Part shown: positions 6,031 through 13,477 of the stretch, piece after piece
Layout of the letters: each line of letters begins with the position of its first letter
Numbering within the stretch: position 1 is the stretch's first letter
DNA from: Gammaproteobacteria bacterium
Lineage (GTDB): Bacteria; Pseudomonadota; Gammaproteobacteria; Steroidobacterales; GCA-2729495
Length of the DNA: 13,477 nucleotides
Assembly (NCBI GenBank): GCA_030429685.1
Contig: JAUIEY010000035.1
Span: 1-13,477, forward strand
Reading direction: 5' to 3'
Notes under the pieces: model-generated
Told to the model about the DNA's origin: nothing
What the model saw: the letters and a program-made list of their open reading frames with translations, nothing else
Database searches by the model: none
Made by a program: the position numbers and the translations under genes

Positions 6031-6501
6031 ATGCGGATCAACGTGATTGCCATAGGCACCCGCATGCCTGGCTGGGTCAATGAGGGCGTCACCGAATATG
6101 TCCGGCGCCTGCCCCGGCATATTGATCTGCAATTTACCGAGCTGCCCGCCGCGCCACGCAGCGCCGGCGCCACCACAGCAAAAATCATGCACAAAGAAGC
6201 CGCTGCGCTGCTCCGCGCCGCGCGCGGCGCCGACCGCATTATTGCGCTTGATGAACGCGGCACCGGCTGCACTTCGGTGCAGTTGTCGGGCCACCTGCAG
6301 GACTGGCTGAACCGCTACCCGCAGGTAGCGCTGCTGATCGGCGGTGCGGATGGCCTGGACCCGCGTTGCCTGGAAGCCGCCCACGAGGTGTGGTCGCTGT
6401 CGGCGCTGACCCTGCCGCATCCGCTGGTCCGCGTGGTGCTGGCCGAACAGCTCTACCGGGCATGGACGCTTGTGCAGGGTCATCCGTATCATCGCGACTG
6501 A
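6031..6501 (+). CDS. rlmH: 23S rRNA (pseudouridine-1915 N3) methyltransferase RlmH
   Basis: RlmH methylates N3 of pseudouridine 1915 in helix 69 of 23S rRNA, at the subunit interface, using S-adenosylmethionine. The 156-residue protein matches family length and is a minimal SPOUT enzyme. It opens MRINVIAIGTRMPGWVNEGV, has IALDERGTGCTSVQLSGHL in the middle, the cofactor loop LLIGGADGLD at 101-110, and the knotted C-terminus LSALTLPHPLVRVVLAEQLY then GHPYHRD. The ATG at 6031 fits the family start exactly, but no Shine-Dalgarno sequence precedes it; a G/C hairpin is there instead. It overlaps maf by 1 base. In E. coli the next genes are the cell-shape genes mrdA and mrdB; here maf follows. Confidence 0.97.
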   Translation: MRINVIAIGTRMPGWVNEGVTEYVRRLPRHIDLQFTELPAAPRSAGATTAKIMHKEAAALLRAARGADRIIALDERGTGCTSVQLSGHLQDWLNRYPQVALLIGGADGLDPRCLEAAHEVWSLSALTLPHPLVRVVLAEQLYRAWTLVQGHPYHRD

Positions 6502-7118
6502 TGACCGTCGCCAAACCCGTAACCACCGAGCTGTTGCTCGCTTCTGCTTCACCGCGCCGCAGGGAATTGCTGGGCGTTTTGGGTGTCCAATTTACTGTGG
6601 CTCCGGCGGATATCGACGAACAGGTCGCACCCGGCGAAAGCCCGGCAGACTACGTAAACCGGATGGCGCGCTGCAAGGCCGCCACCGGGCTGGCGCGCGC
6701 CGGCGGCCGCCCGGTGGCCGTGCTGGGTGCGGATACCGCGGTTGTCACGGAGCAGCGTATTCTGGGCAAGCCGGACGACCGCGATGCAGCCATAGCCATG
6801 CTGCTGGCTTTGTCGGGGCGCAAACATCAGGTGCTCAGCGCGGTGTGGCTGGCCGATGCGGCCGGTGCTGCCGGCCGGCTCAGCGTAACCGAGGTGGTGT
6901 TCCGTGCTATCGAACCGGCCGAGGCGGCGGCCTACTGGGATAGCGGTGAACCGGCAGACAAGGCCGGCGGCTACGGCATACAGGGGCTGGGAGCCTGTTT
7001 CGTCAGGGAGATACATGGCAGTTACAGCGGTGTGGTCGGCCTGCCGTTGTTTGAAACCGCCGCGCTACTTAACAGCAAAGGATATGGCCCTGTGCCGGGC
7101 AGGGGAACCGGGCAGTAA
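6501..7118 (+). CDS. maf: Maf-family nucleoside triphosphate pyrophosphatase (YhdE type)
   Basis: Maf proteins hydrolyse nucleoside triphosphates to monophosphates and pyrophosphate; the YhdE branch prefers dTTP and UTP and can remove modified nucleotides. Older work calls the family septum formation inhibitor. The 205-residue protein has LLASASPRRRELL at 12-24, an ADIDE motif, GADTAVV with the catalytic-type D78, KPDDRDAAIAMLLALSG, and the C-terminal GGYGIQGLG and GSYSGVVGLPL. The GGYGIQG and GSYxxVVGLPL forms place it with YhdE rather than YceF. The ATG at 6501 shares one base with the rlmH stop (TGATG) and has no Shine-Dalgarno, which suggests reinitiation by ribosomes leaving rlmH. It overlaps rng by one base, and maf-rng-yhdP-tldD is also the E. 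coli order. Confidence 0.95.
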   Translation: MTVAKPVTTELLLASASPRRRELLGVLGVQFTVAPADIDEQVAPGESPADYVNRMARCKAATGLARAGGRPVAVLGADTAVVTEQRILGKPDDRDAAIAMLLALSGRKHQVLSAVWLADAAGAAGRLSVTEVVFRAIEPAEAAAYWDSGEPADKAGGYGIQGLGACFVREIHGSYSGVVGLPLFETAALLNSKGYGPVPGRGTGQ

Positions 7119-8575
7119 TGAAAGAAGAGATACTGATAAATTCCACACCGCGAGAAGTGCGCGCCGCCGTGCTACGCGATGGTGTGCTGCAGGAACTGAT
7201 TGTCGAGCGGGTATCGCGCCGCAGTCTGGTCGGCAACATATACAAGGGTAAAGTGTCGCGGGTGTTGCCGGGCATGCAGGCCGCTTTCATTGATGTCGGT
7301 CTGGAACGCACCGCGTTTCTGCATGCTTCCGATGTGCGGCAAGCGGATGCAGATGATGAGGCTGCGGCAGCTGATATCCGGCAGCTGTTGCGTGAGGGCG
7401 ACCAACTGCTGGTGCAGGTGCTGAAAGAGCCGCTGGGCACCAAAGGTGCGCGCCTGACGACTTTTATCACCATCCCCTCGCGGCACCTGGTGCTGGCGCC
7501 GGAGCGGCCCGGGATCGGGATTTCGTCGCGCATCGAAGACGCGGCGGAGCGCGACCGCCTGCGCGACACGCTCAGCGAACTGTTGCCGGCGGACTCGCCG
7601 CATGGCTACATCGTGCGCACTGCGGCTGAAGGTGTCGGTGCCGATGCCTTGCAGGCGGATGTAGAGTTTCTCGACAAATTGTGGCGCCGTATCCGGCGCA
7701 ACGATGCCGGCAGTTCAGCCGTCACCAAGATCCATGCCGATTTGCCGCTGGCGGTGCGTGCCCTGCGCGATCTCGCGCACCATGAGATTGAGCGGGTGCG
7801 GGTGGACTCGGACAGCTGCCTGCAAAGCATGCGGGAATTTGCCGCTGAATTTATGCCGCAGCTGAATTCGGTTATCGAGCTGTATGAAGGCCGCCGGCCC
7901 ATTTTTGATCTGTATGCGATTGACGATGAAGTGGACAAGGCGCTGGGACGCAAGGTCAGCCTGAAATCCGGCGGCTATCTGATCATCGAGCAGACCGAAG
8001 CCATGACAACCATTGACGTCAACACCGGCGCATACGTGGGGCACAGCAATCTGGAAGAAACTATTTTCCGCACCAATCTGGAAGCAGCGGCGGCCATTGC
8101 CCGGCAACTCCGGCTGCGCAACCTGGGCGGCATAATTATCATTGACTTCATCGACATGCAGTCCGCGAATCACCGCCAGCAGGTCATGGACGCCTTCGAG
8201 ACTGCGCTGGCGTCTGATCATGCACGCAATCATATTTCCCATGTCTCGCCGCTGGGGCTGGTGGAAATGACCCGCAAACGCACCCGGGAAAGCCTCGAGC
8301 ATGTGCTGTGCGAACCCTGCGCCGTGTGCAACGGTCGGGGCCATATCAAGACGCCGGAAACAGTGTGCTACGAAATTTTCCGCGAAATCCTGCGCCAGCA
8401 CCGCCAGTTTCCGTTTGGCGAGCTGGTGATATTGGCGCATGATGACGTGATCGAATTGCTGCTCGACGAGGAGTCCGGTTCGCTGGCGGAACTTGAGGAG
8501 CTGACAGGGAGGCCGTTGCGGCTGCAGGCGCAGAACATGTATTCACATGACACTTTCGAAGTGGTGCCGATGTAG
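7118..8575 (+). CDS. rng: Ribonuclease G
   Basis: RNase G is an endoribonuclease that matures the 5' end of 16S rRNA and takes part in mRNA decay. The 485-residue protein has the short RNase G layout without the long C-terminal scaffold of RNase E. It shows an S1 domain (VGNIYKGKVSRVLPGMQAAF at about 38-57, then LHASDV), the DNase I-like domain with catalytic aspartates D300 (TTIDVNTG) and D343 (IIIIDFIDM), spaced 43 as in E. coli RNase E, and the zinc-link cysteines of CEPCAVCNGRGH (C401 and C404, with an extra C398). The start overlaps maf by one base; AGGGGA at 7101-7106 may be its ribosome binding site. The gene ends 11 bases before yhdP. Confidence 0.97.
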   Translation: MKEEILINSTPREVRAAVLRDGVLQELIVERVSRRSLVGNIYKGKVSRVLPGMQAAFIDVGLERTAFLHASDVRQADADDEAAAADIRQLLREGDQLLVQVLKEPLGTKGARLTTFITIPSRHLVLAPERPGIGISSRIEDAAERDRLRDTLSELLPADSPHGYIVRTAAEGVGADALQADVEFLDKLWRRIRRNDAGSSAVTKIHADLPLAVRALRDLAHHEIERVRVDSDSCLQSMREFAAEFMPQLNSVIELYEGRRPIFDLYAIDDEVDKALGRKVSLKSGGYLIIEQTEAMTTIDVNTGAYVGHSNLEETIFRTNLEAAAAIARQLRLRNLGGIIIIDFIDMQSANHRQQVMDAFETALASDHARNHISHVSPLGLVEMTRKRTRESLEHVLCEPCAVCNGRGHIKTPETVCYEIFREILRQHRQFPFGELVILAHDDVIELLLDEESGSLAELEELTGRPLRLQAQNMYSHDTFEVVPM

Positions 8576-8586
8576 CTTTCGCCACC

Positions 8587-11500
8587 ATGCCGCGCTTATT
8601 CAACAAACTGGGTCGCTGGGTACTGCGGATTGCCGCGGTACTGATCATGGTACTGGCTGTGCTGGTCGGGCTGGCCCGCTTGCTGCTGCCGGAAGCGGCG
8701 CGGTTTGCTGACGAGGTGCGCGTGGCGGCCCGCGAGGCCAGCGGTTTCGACGTTGATTTTGCCTTGCTTAGTGCCGGCGTGTCCTGGTACGGGCCGGAAT
8801 TGCGGCTGACCGCGGCGGAAGTTCGCTGGCCCGACGGCACGCTGGCCTTTGCGGCCGACGAAATTGCAGTGGCGGCGGACATCTACGAGCTCATCACAAC
8901 GCGCCGGCCGGTGCCCTCGCTGGTGCAGGTTGAAGGATTGCAGCTCGACGTTGAGGTTGATGCGGATGGCGCGGTGCTACTGCAGGGGCGGCCGTGGCTG
9001 GATTACATTGACAACAATCGCGAACCAACGCCGCTCACTGATCTGCGCATCAGCCTGGAAAATATTCGCTTTAGTTTTCGCGACCGCAAGCGTGGCATCG
9101 CTCCGGTGGATGCAACACTGCAGCAATTGATCGCGGTGCTGGCGGACGACGAGATTGAACTGGAGGCCGAAATCCGGCCCGAGTCCGAGTTCGGCCGCAG
9201 CCTCGAACTGGACGGTGTGGTGCCGCTGCAGCTGCTGCGTGACCCGCAGCAGCTGGCAGCAGAGCGAGCCTGGCGGCTGCGCTTGCGGGCGGAGGATTTT
9301 CGCCTTGATCCGTGGCTGAAGCTGGCGGCGGTTGGCGACACCCCGGTCATCAGCAGCCAGGGCACTGCTGCTGCTGCGGTCGAGTTTCGTGGCCGTGAAG
9401 CCGTGACTGTGCGGACCAGCGTTGATATTGATGAACTGGTGCTGGCGCAGCCCGAGGGCGAGCCGGCGGTGTACGACAAGCTGGCGGGCACCGCGGCGTG
9501 GCGTCGGCTGGATGACGGCTGGGAGACCACCGCCAGTGAACTCGTGGTAGCGCGCGACGGGCGCCGCTGGCCAACGAGTGAATTGACTGTCACCTGGTTC
9601 GACGATATTGAGCAGCAATCGCTGCGGGGCAATTTCAGTTTTCTGCGTCTGGATGATCTGATGCCGCTGGCGCTGGCGTTTGGCAGCGAACAATTGCAGC
9701 AGTCCGGGGTGCAGGGCGTCGCCAGTGGTGAGGTCTGGGAAGCCGGCGGCGAACTGGCCTGGCGCGACGGCAAAATCGTAAATTACGAGCTGAACGCCGA
9801 TTTTGACAAGCTTGGTTACCTGGCAGCGGCACAAAATATCGATGTCAGTGGCCTCAGCGGGCGGCTGCGCGCCGATAGTGCCGGCGGCACGGTAACGCTG
9901 GCCACCACCGATGCCCGGCTCGGCTGGGGCAAGATATTTCGCGAGGTCTTGCCGGTAACCTCGCTGGAAGGACTGGCCCTGTGGCGCCGCGGTGACGGTG
10001 ACTTCCGCATTATCGTCAGCGACCTGCACGTGGTGACGCCGGACGGTCGCGGCAGCGCCACGCTGGAATTTTTCAGCGACAATGAACTCAGGGATCCGCA
10101 GATTGATCTGGCCGCCGAAGCCAGCATGACGGATGCCAGGCAGGCCATTCGTTACCTGCCGAACACCATGCCGGACAAGGTTATTGCATGGCTGGAGGAT
10201 GCGCTCGCAGGCGGCCGCTCGGAGCGCACCGAATTTCATTTACGCGGACCGTTGCGCAAGTTTCCGTTTCGCGGCGATGAAGGCGTGTTCGACATTGATA
10301 TCGAGTTCGCCGATGCCGGGCTGGCCTACGGACCCGGCTGGCCGGCGGTGGAGAATGCCTCCGGGCATCTGATTTTTGCCAACGAAAGCATTTACAGCAC
10401 CCGCAATCGCCTGACACTGGCCGGCATGGAATTGCAGAACGTCAGTGCGCGTATTGCCGATTTCCGTGATGCGGTGGTGTCAATCAAGGCCACGGCCAAT
10501 GCGGATGCCGGGCAATTGCTGGCGTTCCTGCAGAACTCACCGGTGGCCAAACAGCTGGGCGGAGTTTTCGCCGATATCGGCGCGGCCGGTGACACGCGGA
10601 CCAGCATTAATCTGCAGGTGCCGATTCGCGACATGGACAACTGGCAACTGCAGGGCACCGGCCAGCTTAAAAATGTCTCGGCCTGGTTGCGCGGTTTGCA
10701 GCCACGGTTGCGTGAGGTTTCCGGCGAGCTCAGCATCAACCGCTATTTTGTCAGCGCGGCCGGGCTCAGCGGGCGGTTGCTGGATGAGGATGTATTGCTG
10801 CAGGTGGAGGCCAACCCGTCAGACGCTGCGCGCTTCAGTCACCGGGCATCGGTGGTGGGTAGTTTCCCCTACGAGCGCCTGCGCTCGGAGCTGGGATTAC
10901 CGGATCTCGGGGTGCTTAAAGGGCGCACCCGGATTAAGGCCGCCGCGATGTTCCCGTCGGTGCATGACACCAGCCGGCCATTTCGCTTGCTGGTGCATTC
11001 GGATCTGGAAGGCATCAGCAGTGCGCTGCCTTACCCGTTGCAGAAAACGGCCGCCAGTGAAGAAATATTTGATGCCGAGATTCTGTTTCCCGAGCGCGAC
11101 CGCATTGACGTGCGGCTCAATCTGGAACGCGGCTTGCGCGCAGATCTGGATTTCCGGCGCGCCGACGAGCGCTGGGACTTGCGTGGCGGGCTGGTCGAAA
11201 TCGGTACGTCGGAGGCCGTCGCGCCCGGTACGGACGGACTGGTAGTCAGCGCGGTACTGGACCGGCTGAGTCTGGATGAATGGCGCAATGCTTTTGCGAC
11301 ACCCGCCGATGCGGCCGCGGCGAATACGCCTGCTGCCGGCCCGCAACGGCGCTGGCAGGATTTGTTTGCATCGGCCGAATTGCTGGTTGGCGACCTCGAG
11401 ATGCTGGGCTATGCATTTACCGACACCGACGTGCGGGCAGATTTTGGTGGTTCGGCGTGGGATGTGGAGCTGATCGGTCCCTGGCTGGAGGGGCGTGCGC

Positions 11501-12627
11501 TGGTTCCCTATGATCTTGGCCCGCAAGCCGTGATTCAGGCCGACCTTGCGCGGCTGTTGCTTATAGAACCCGTCGCGGCGGCCGAGGGCGAGACCGGGGA
11601 GTACACCGTCTCACCGCTGGACCTGCCGGCGTTTCGCGGTACCGTCAACGATTTTGCGCTCGGCAGCATGCGGCTGGGGCGGCTGGATTTTGACGTGCGC
11701 ACGATTCCCGGTGGCCTCGAAAGTCGCCAGCTGAATCTGACTGCACCGACTTTTAATGCAGCATTGTCGGGCGACTGGCAGGTTGTTGATAATGTGCAGC
11801 GCAGTCGCCTGCATTTGGAGTTCAACAGCAATGATCTGCAGACCGCGCTGGACCAGCTCGGATTCGCGCCATTGATTGCGTCGAGCCGCGCCCAGCTGGT
11901 TTCCGACCTGCTCTGGGAGGGTGGCCCCGGCATGGCCGCGGTGGAGGCATCCACCGGCGAGGTCACCATGACCATCCGCGACGGCCATATTAATGAAGTT
12001 TCATCGGGCGGCGGCCGGCTGCTCGGCCTGCTCAGCGTTGCTTCACTGCCGCGCCGGCTGGCGCTGGATTTCACTGATCTGACCCGCGACAAGCTGGAAT
12101 TCAGCAAGATCAGCGGTGATTTCAGTATCGACTTCGGCGACGCATGGACCTGTAACCTCGCGCTGGAGGGCGAAATAGCCGATATGGCGCTGGTCGGGCG
12201 TACCGGTCTGAATGATCAGGACTACAATCAGGTCGCCGTGGTGCGGCCGCATGTGTCGAACCTGATGCCGGTGCCCGCCGCTTTCCTCGGCGGTCCGACC
12301 GTCGGGGTGGCAGCGCTGCTGGTGTCACAGATTTTCAAAAAACCGCTCAGCGGCATCGGCGAGAGTTACTATACGATTCGCGGTCCGTGGGAAAACAGCG
12401 ATATCCGGAAAGTTCAGCGCAGCGAACTGGATACCAGCCCGTTCGCCAATTGCGAAACCAAACTGCCATCATTGTCACCGGAAGAAATTGCCGCCATCCG
12501 CGACCTGGTGCAGCCGCGGCCCGAACAGGCTGAACCGCAGCAACCCGCAGATACACAATCCGCAGCAGCGCAACCTGAAACAGCACAACCTGAAACAGCG
12601 CAACCCGAGCCCACCACAAGTCCCTGA
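8587..12627 (+). CDS. yhdP: YhdP-family AsmA-like envelope protein (TIGR02099 type)
   Basis: YhdP is a large inner-membrane-anchored protein whose beta-rich body spans the periplasm; with TamB and YdbH it is linked to phospholipid transport to the outer membrane in E. coli. This protein has 1346 residues, somewhat longer than E. coli YhdP (1266 as I recall). A basic N-terminus leads into one membrane helix at about residues 13-35, followed by a long repetitive periplasmic region and the conserved C-terminal AsmA-like part: GRLLGLLSVASLPRRLALDF, FSKISGDFSIDFGDAWT, ALEGEIADMALVGRTGL, QVAVVRPHVSNLMPV and YYTIRGPWENSDIRKV. After this comes an unusual Gln/Pro/Glu tail with AQPET repeats. The ATG has no clear ribosome binding site. 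The place between rng and tldD matches E. coli. Confidence 0.93.
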   Translation: MPRLFNKLGRWVLRIAAVLIMVLAVLVGLARLLLPEAARFADEVRVAAREASGFDVDFALLSAGVSWYGPELRLTAAEVRWPDGTLAFAADEIAVAADIYELITTRRPVPSLVQVEGLQLDVEVDADGAVLLQGRPWLDYIDNNREPTPLTDLRISLENIRFSFRDRKRGIAPVDATLQQLIAVLADDEIELEAEIRPESEFGRSLELDGVVPLQLLRDPQQLAAERAWRLRLRAEDFRLDPWLKLAAVGDTPVISSQGTAAAAVEFRGREAVTVRTSVDIDELVLAQPEGEPAVYDKLAGTAAWRRLDDGWETTASELVVARDGRRWPTSELTVTWFDDIEQQSLRGNFSFLRLDDLMPLALAFGSEQLQQSGVQGVASGEVWEAGGELAWRDGKIVNYELNADFDKLGYLAAAQNIDVSGLSGRLRADSAGGTVTLATTDARLGWGKIFREVLPVTSLEGLALWRRGDGDFRIIVSDLHVVTPDGRGSATLEFFSDNELRDPQIDLAAEASMTDARQAIRYLPNTMPDKVIAWLEDALAGGRSERTEFHLRGPLRKFPFRGDEGVFDIDIEFADAGLAYGPGWPAVENASGHLIFANESIYSTRNRLTLAGMELQNVSARIADFRDAVVSIKATANADAGQLLAFLQNSPVAKQLGGVFADIGAAGDTRTSINLQVPIRDMDNWQLQGTGQLKNVSAWLRGLQPRLREVSGELSINRYFVSAAGLSGRLLDEDVLLQVEANPSDAARFSHRASVVGSFPYERLRSELGLPDLGVLKGRTRIKAAAMFPSVHDTSRPFRLLVHSDLEGISSALPYPLQKTAASEEIFDAEILFPERDRIDVRLNLERGLRADLDFRRADERWDLRGGLVEIGTSEAVAPGTDGLVVSAVLDRLSLDEWRNAFATPADAAAANTPAAGPQRRWQDLFASAELLVGDLEMLGYAFTDTDVRADFGGSAWDVELIGPWLEGRALVPYDLGPQAVIQADLARLLLIEPVAAAEGETGEYTVSPLDLPAFRGTVNDFALGSMRLGRLDFDVRTIPGGLESRQLNLTAPTFNAALSGDWQVVDNVQRSRLHLEFNSNDLQTALDQLGFAPLIASSRAQLVSDLLWEGGPGMAAVEASTGEVTMTIRDGHINEVSSGGGRLLGLLSVASLPRRLALDFTDLTRDKLEFSKISGDFSIDFGDAWTCNLALEGEIADMALVGRTGLNDQDYNQVAVVRPHVSNLMPVPAAFLGGPTVGVAALLVSQIFKKPLSGIGESYYTIRGPWENSDIRKVQRSELDTSPFANCETKLPSLSPEEIAAIRDLVQPRPEQAEPQQPADTQSAAAQPETAQPETAQPEPTTSP
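12568..12612 (+). repeat. Three tandem 15-bp units encoding AQPET repeats at the YhdP C-terminus
   Basis: Units at 12568-12582 and 12583-12597 differ by one base (gcg or gca, then caacctgaaaca); the third at 12598-12612 is diverged (gcgcaacccgagccc). They are in frame and encode residues 1328-1342 as AQPET, AQPET, AQPEP. The preceding 20 residues are also rich in Gln, Pro and Glu. The unit length keeps the frame, so copy number could vary by slippage without breaking the gene. Confidence 0.85.
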
Positions 12628-12641
12628 CAAAAGTAGAACCC

Positions 12642-13477
12642 ATGCCTGACAGTAATGCAGTAGAAACCGCACGCAGCAGCCTGCTGGTGCCCGCCGGTCT
12701 GGAAGACCGCCACCTTGATGAAGCGCTCGGCCGCATGCTCAGCGGCGGGGTAGAGCATGCCGAGTTGTATTTTCAGTTCAGCCGGCAGGAAAGCTGGTCG
12801 CTGGAAGACGGGATTGTCAAAGAAGGCAGTCACAGCATTGATCAGGGTGTGGGCGTACGTGCCATGGCCGGCGAAAAAACCGGTTTTGCCTATTCCGATG
12901 AACTGGTGGTGCCCGCGTTGATGGCTGCATCCGACGCCGCCGGTGCCATTGCCCGGCAGGGTCAGTCCGGCCGGGTGGCAGCGTGGCAACCGGGTGCCGG
13001 GCGGGCCCTCTACCCGGCGCTGGATCCGCTGCAGTCGCTGGCCGATGACGCCAAGGTGGAACTGCTGCAGCGGGTGGATCGCGAAACCCGCGCACTGGAT
13101 CCGCGCGTTGCCCAGGTCAATGCCAGTCTCGCAGCAGTGCATGAAATTGTCCTGGTGTGCGACAGCGACGGCACTTTCAGCGCTGACGTTCGGCCATTGG
13201 TGCGCCTGAATGTCTCGGTCATTGTCGAAGCGGGCGGGCGGCGCGAACAGGGCTATAGCGGCGGCGGCGGGCGCAGCAGCTACGAGTATTTCCTGCACGG
13301 CGACCGTGCGCTGGACTACGGCCGCGAGGCTGTGCGTCAGGCACTGGTCAATCTCGAGGCTGCGGCTGCGCCGGCTGGCGAAATGACCGTGGTGCTGGGC
13401 AGTGGCTGGCCCGGGGTGCTGCTGCACGAGGCGATCGGCCATGGCCTCGAAGGTGACTTTAACCGTAAAGGCACCTC
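12642..13477 (+). CDS. tldD: Metalloprotease TldD, 5' part (cut by the window end)
   Basis: TldD forms a heterodimeric zinc protease with TldE (PmbA); in E. coli it processes the microcin B17 precursor and degrades the CcdA antitoxin. The frame is open from the ATG at 12642 to the window end, giving 278 complete codons. It starts MPDSNAVETARSSLLVPAGL and contains AELYFQFSRQESWSLEDGIV, GVGVRAMAGEKTGFAYSDEL, REQGYSGGGGRSSYEYF and then the zinc motif HEAIGHGLEGDFNRKGT, with H262, E263 and H267 as HExxxH, matching the position in E. coli TldD. The third, cysteine ligand of the family would lie beyond the window. The gene begins 14 bases after yhdP with only a weak purine stretch upstream. A tldE/pmbA gene cannot be seen here. 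Confidence 0.96.
   Translation, partial: MPDSNAVETARSSLLVPAGLEDRHLDEALGRMLSGGVEHAELYFQFSRQESWSLEDGIVKEGSHSIDQGVGVRAMAGEKTGFAYSDELVVPALMAASDAAGAIARQGQSGRVAAWQPGAGRALYPALDPLQSLADDAKVELLQRVDRETRALDPRVAQVNASLAAVHEIVLVCDSDGTFSADVRPLVRLNVSVIVEAGGRREQGYSGGGGRSSYEYFLHGDRALDYGREAVRQALVNLEAAAAPAGEMTVVLGSGWPGVLLHEAIGHGLEGDFNRKGT

Noticed and set aside
8578..8589. GCCACCATG at the yhdP start, identical to the eukaryotic Kozak consensus
   Set aside because: The surrounding genes are plainly bacterial with overlapping operon structure; the match is chance.
8977..10239. A 420-codon open frame on the minus strand inside yhdP
   Set aside because: It is fully antisense to a well-supported gene, rich in Arg, Gln, Pro and His, and shows no recognisable domain. 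Long antisense frames are expected in GC-rich genes.
12414..13442. A 342-codon open frame on the minus strand across the yhdP/tldD junction
   Set aside because: It runs antisense to the conserved ends of both genes, including the TldD zinc motif, and has low-complexity Cys/Gly/Ala sequence where it mirrors the AQPET repeats.
1..13477. Defence system, mobile element, phage or CRISPR content
   Set aside because: All genes but one match housekeeping families, base composition looks even, and no transposase, integrase, spaced direct repeats or target-site duplications were seen.

Overview
The window is a dense stretch of bacterial chromosome with high GC by eye. It holds 14 protein-coding genes, the first and last cut by the window edges. 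All genes except hisI are on the + strand. Three things point to a gammaproteobacterium: an LptE-type LPS-assembly lipoprotein, the series holA-nadD-rsfS-rlmH, and the series maf-rng-yhdP-tldD. In E. coli the last two series lie at separate loci; here they are joined at rlmH/maf. That arrangement, the GC-rich codon use and the alphaproteobacterial-like HisI suggest a lineage away from the enterics, possibly near the Xanthomonadales/Nevskiales/Woeseiales. This placement is inference only.

Layout. (1) 1-1006: the 3' end of lptE, then an unrecognised six-helix membrane protein. (2) 1030-1521, minus strand: stand-alone hisI (histidine biosynthesis), convergent with the membrane protein. (3) 1522-1622: a divergent intergenic region with a TATAAT -10 box for hisI and a small palindrome. 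(4) 1623-3938: cysS, sufE, yidD and a Trm112/UPF0434-like gene, overlapping or closely spaced. (5) 3955-6501: holA (DNA polymerase III delta), nadD (NAD synthesis), rsfS (ribosome silencing) and rlmH (23S rRNA methylation). (6) 6501-12627: maf (nucleotide pyrophosphatase), rng (RNase G) and yhdP (large AsmA-like envelope protein). (7) 12642-end: the N-terminal part of tldD (metalloprotease), including its zinc motif.

From cysS to tldD the genes overlap or are at most 30 bases apart, and I see no intrinsic terminator, so they could form one transcript of more than 11.8 kb. The themes are tRNA charging and sulfur use (cysS, sufE), translation and ribosome maturation (rsfS, rlmH, rng), replication (holA), cofactor and nucleotide metabolism (nadD, maf) and the envelope (lptE, yidD, yhdP).

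I found no tRNA, rRNA, CRISPR array, insertion sequence, attachment site or clear sign of recent transfer, and no stretch over 300 bases without a gene. This is mainly a housekeeping region. The points most worth a second look are the unknown membrane protein, the altered metal motif in HisI, the Trm112-like protein that has lost most zinc cysteines, the hairpin in place of a ribosome binding site before rlmH, and the six genes lying between lptE and holA. I did not find convincing evidence of a new biological system.
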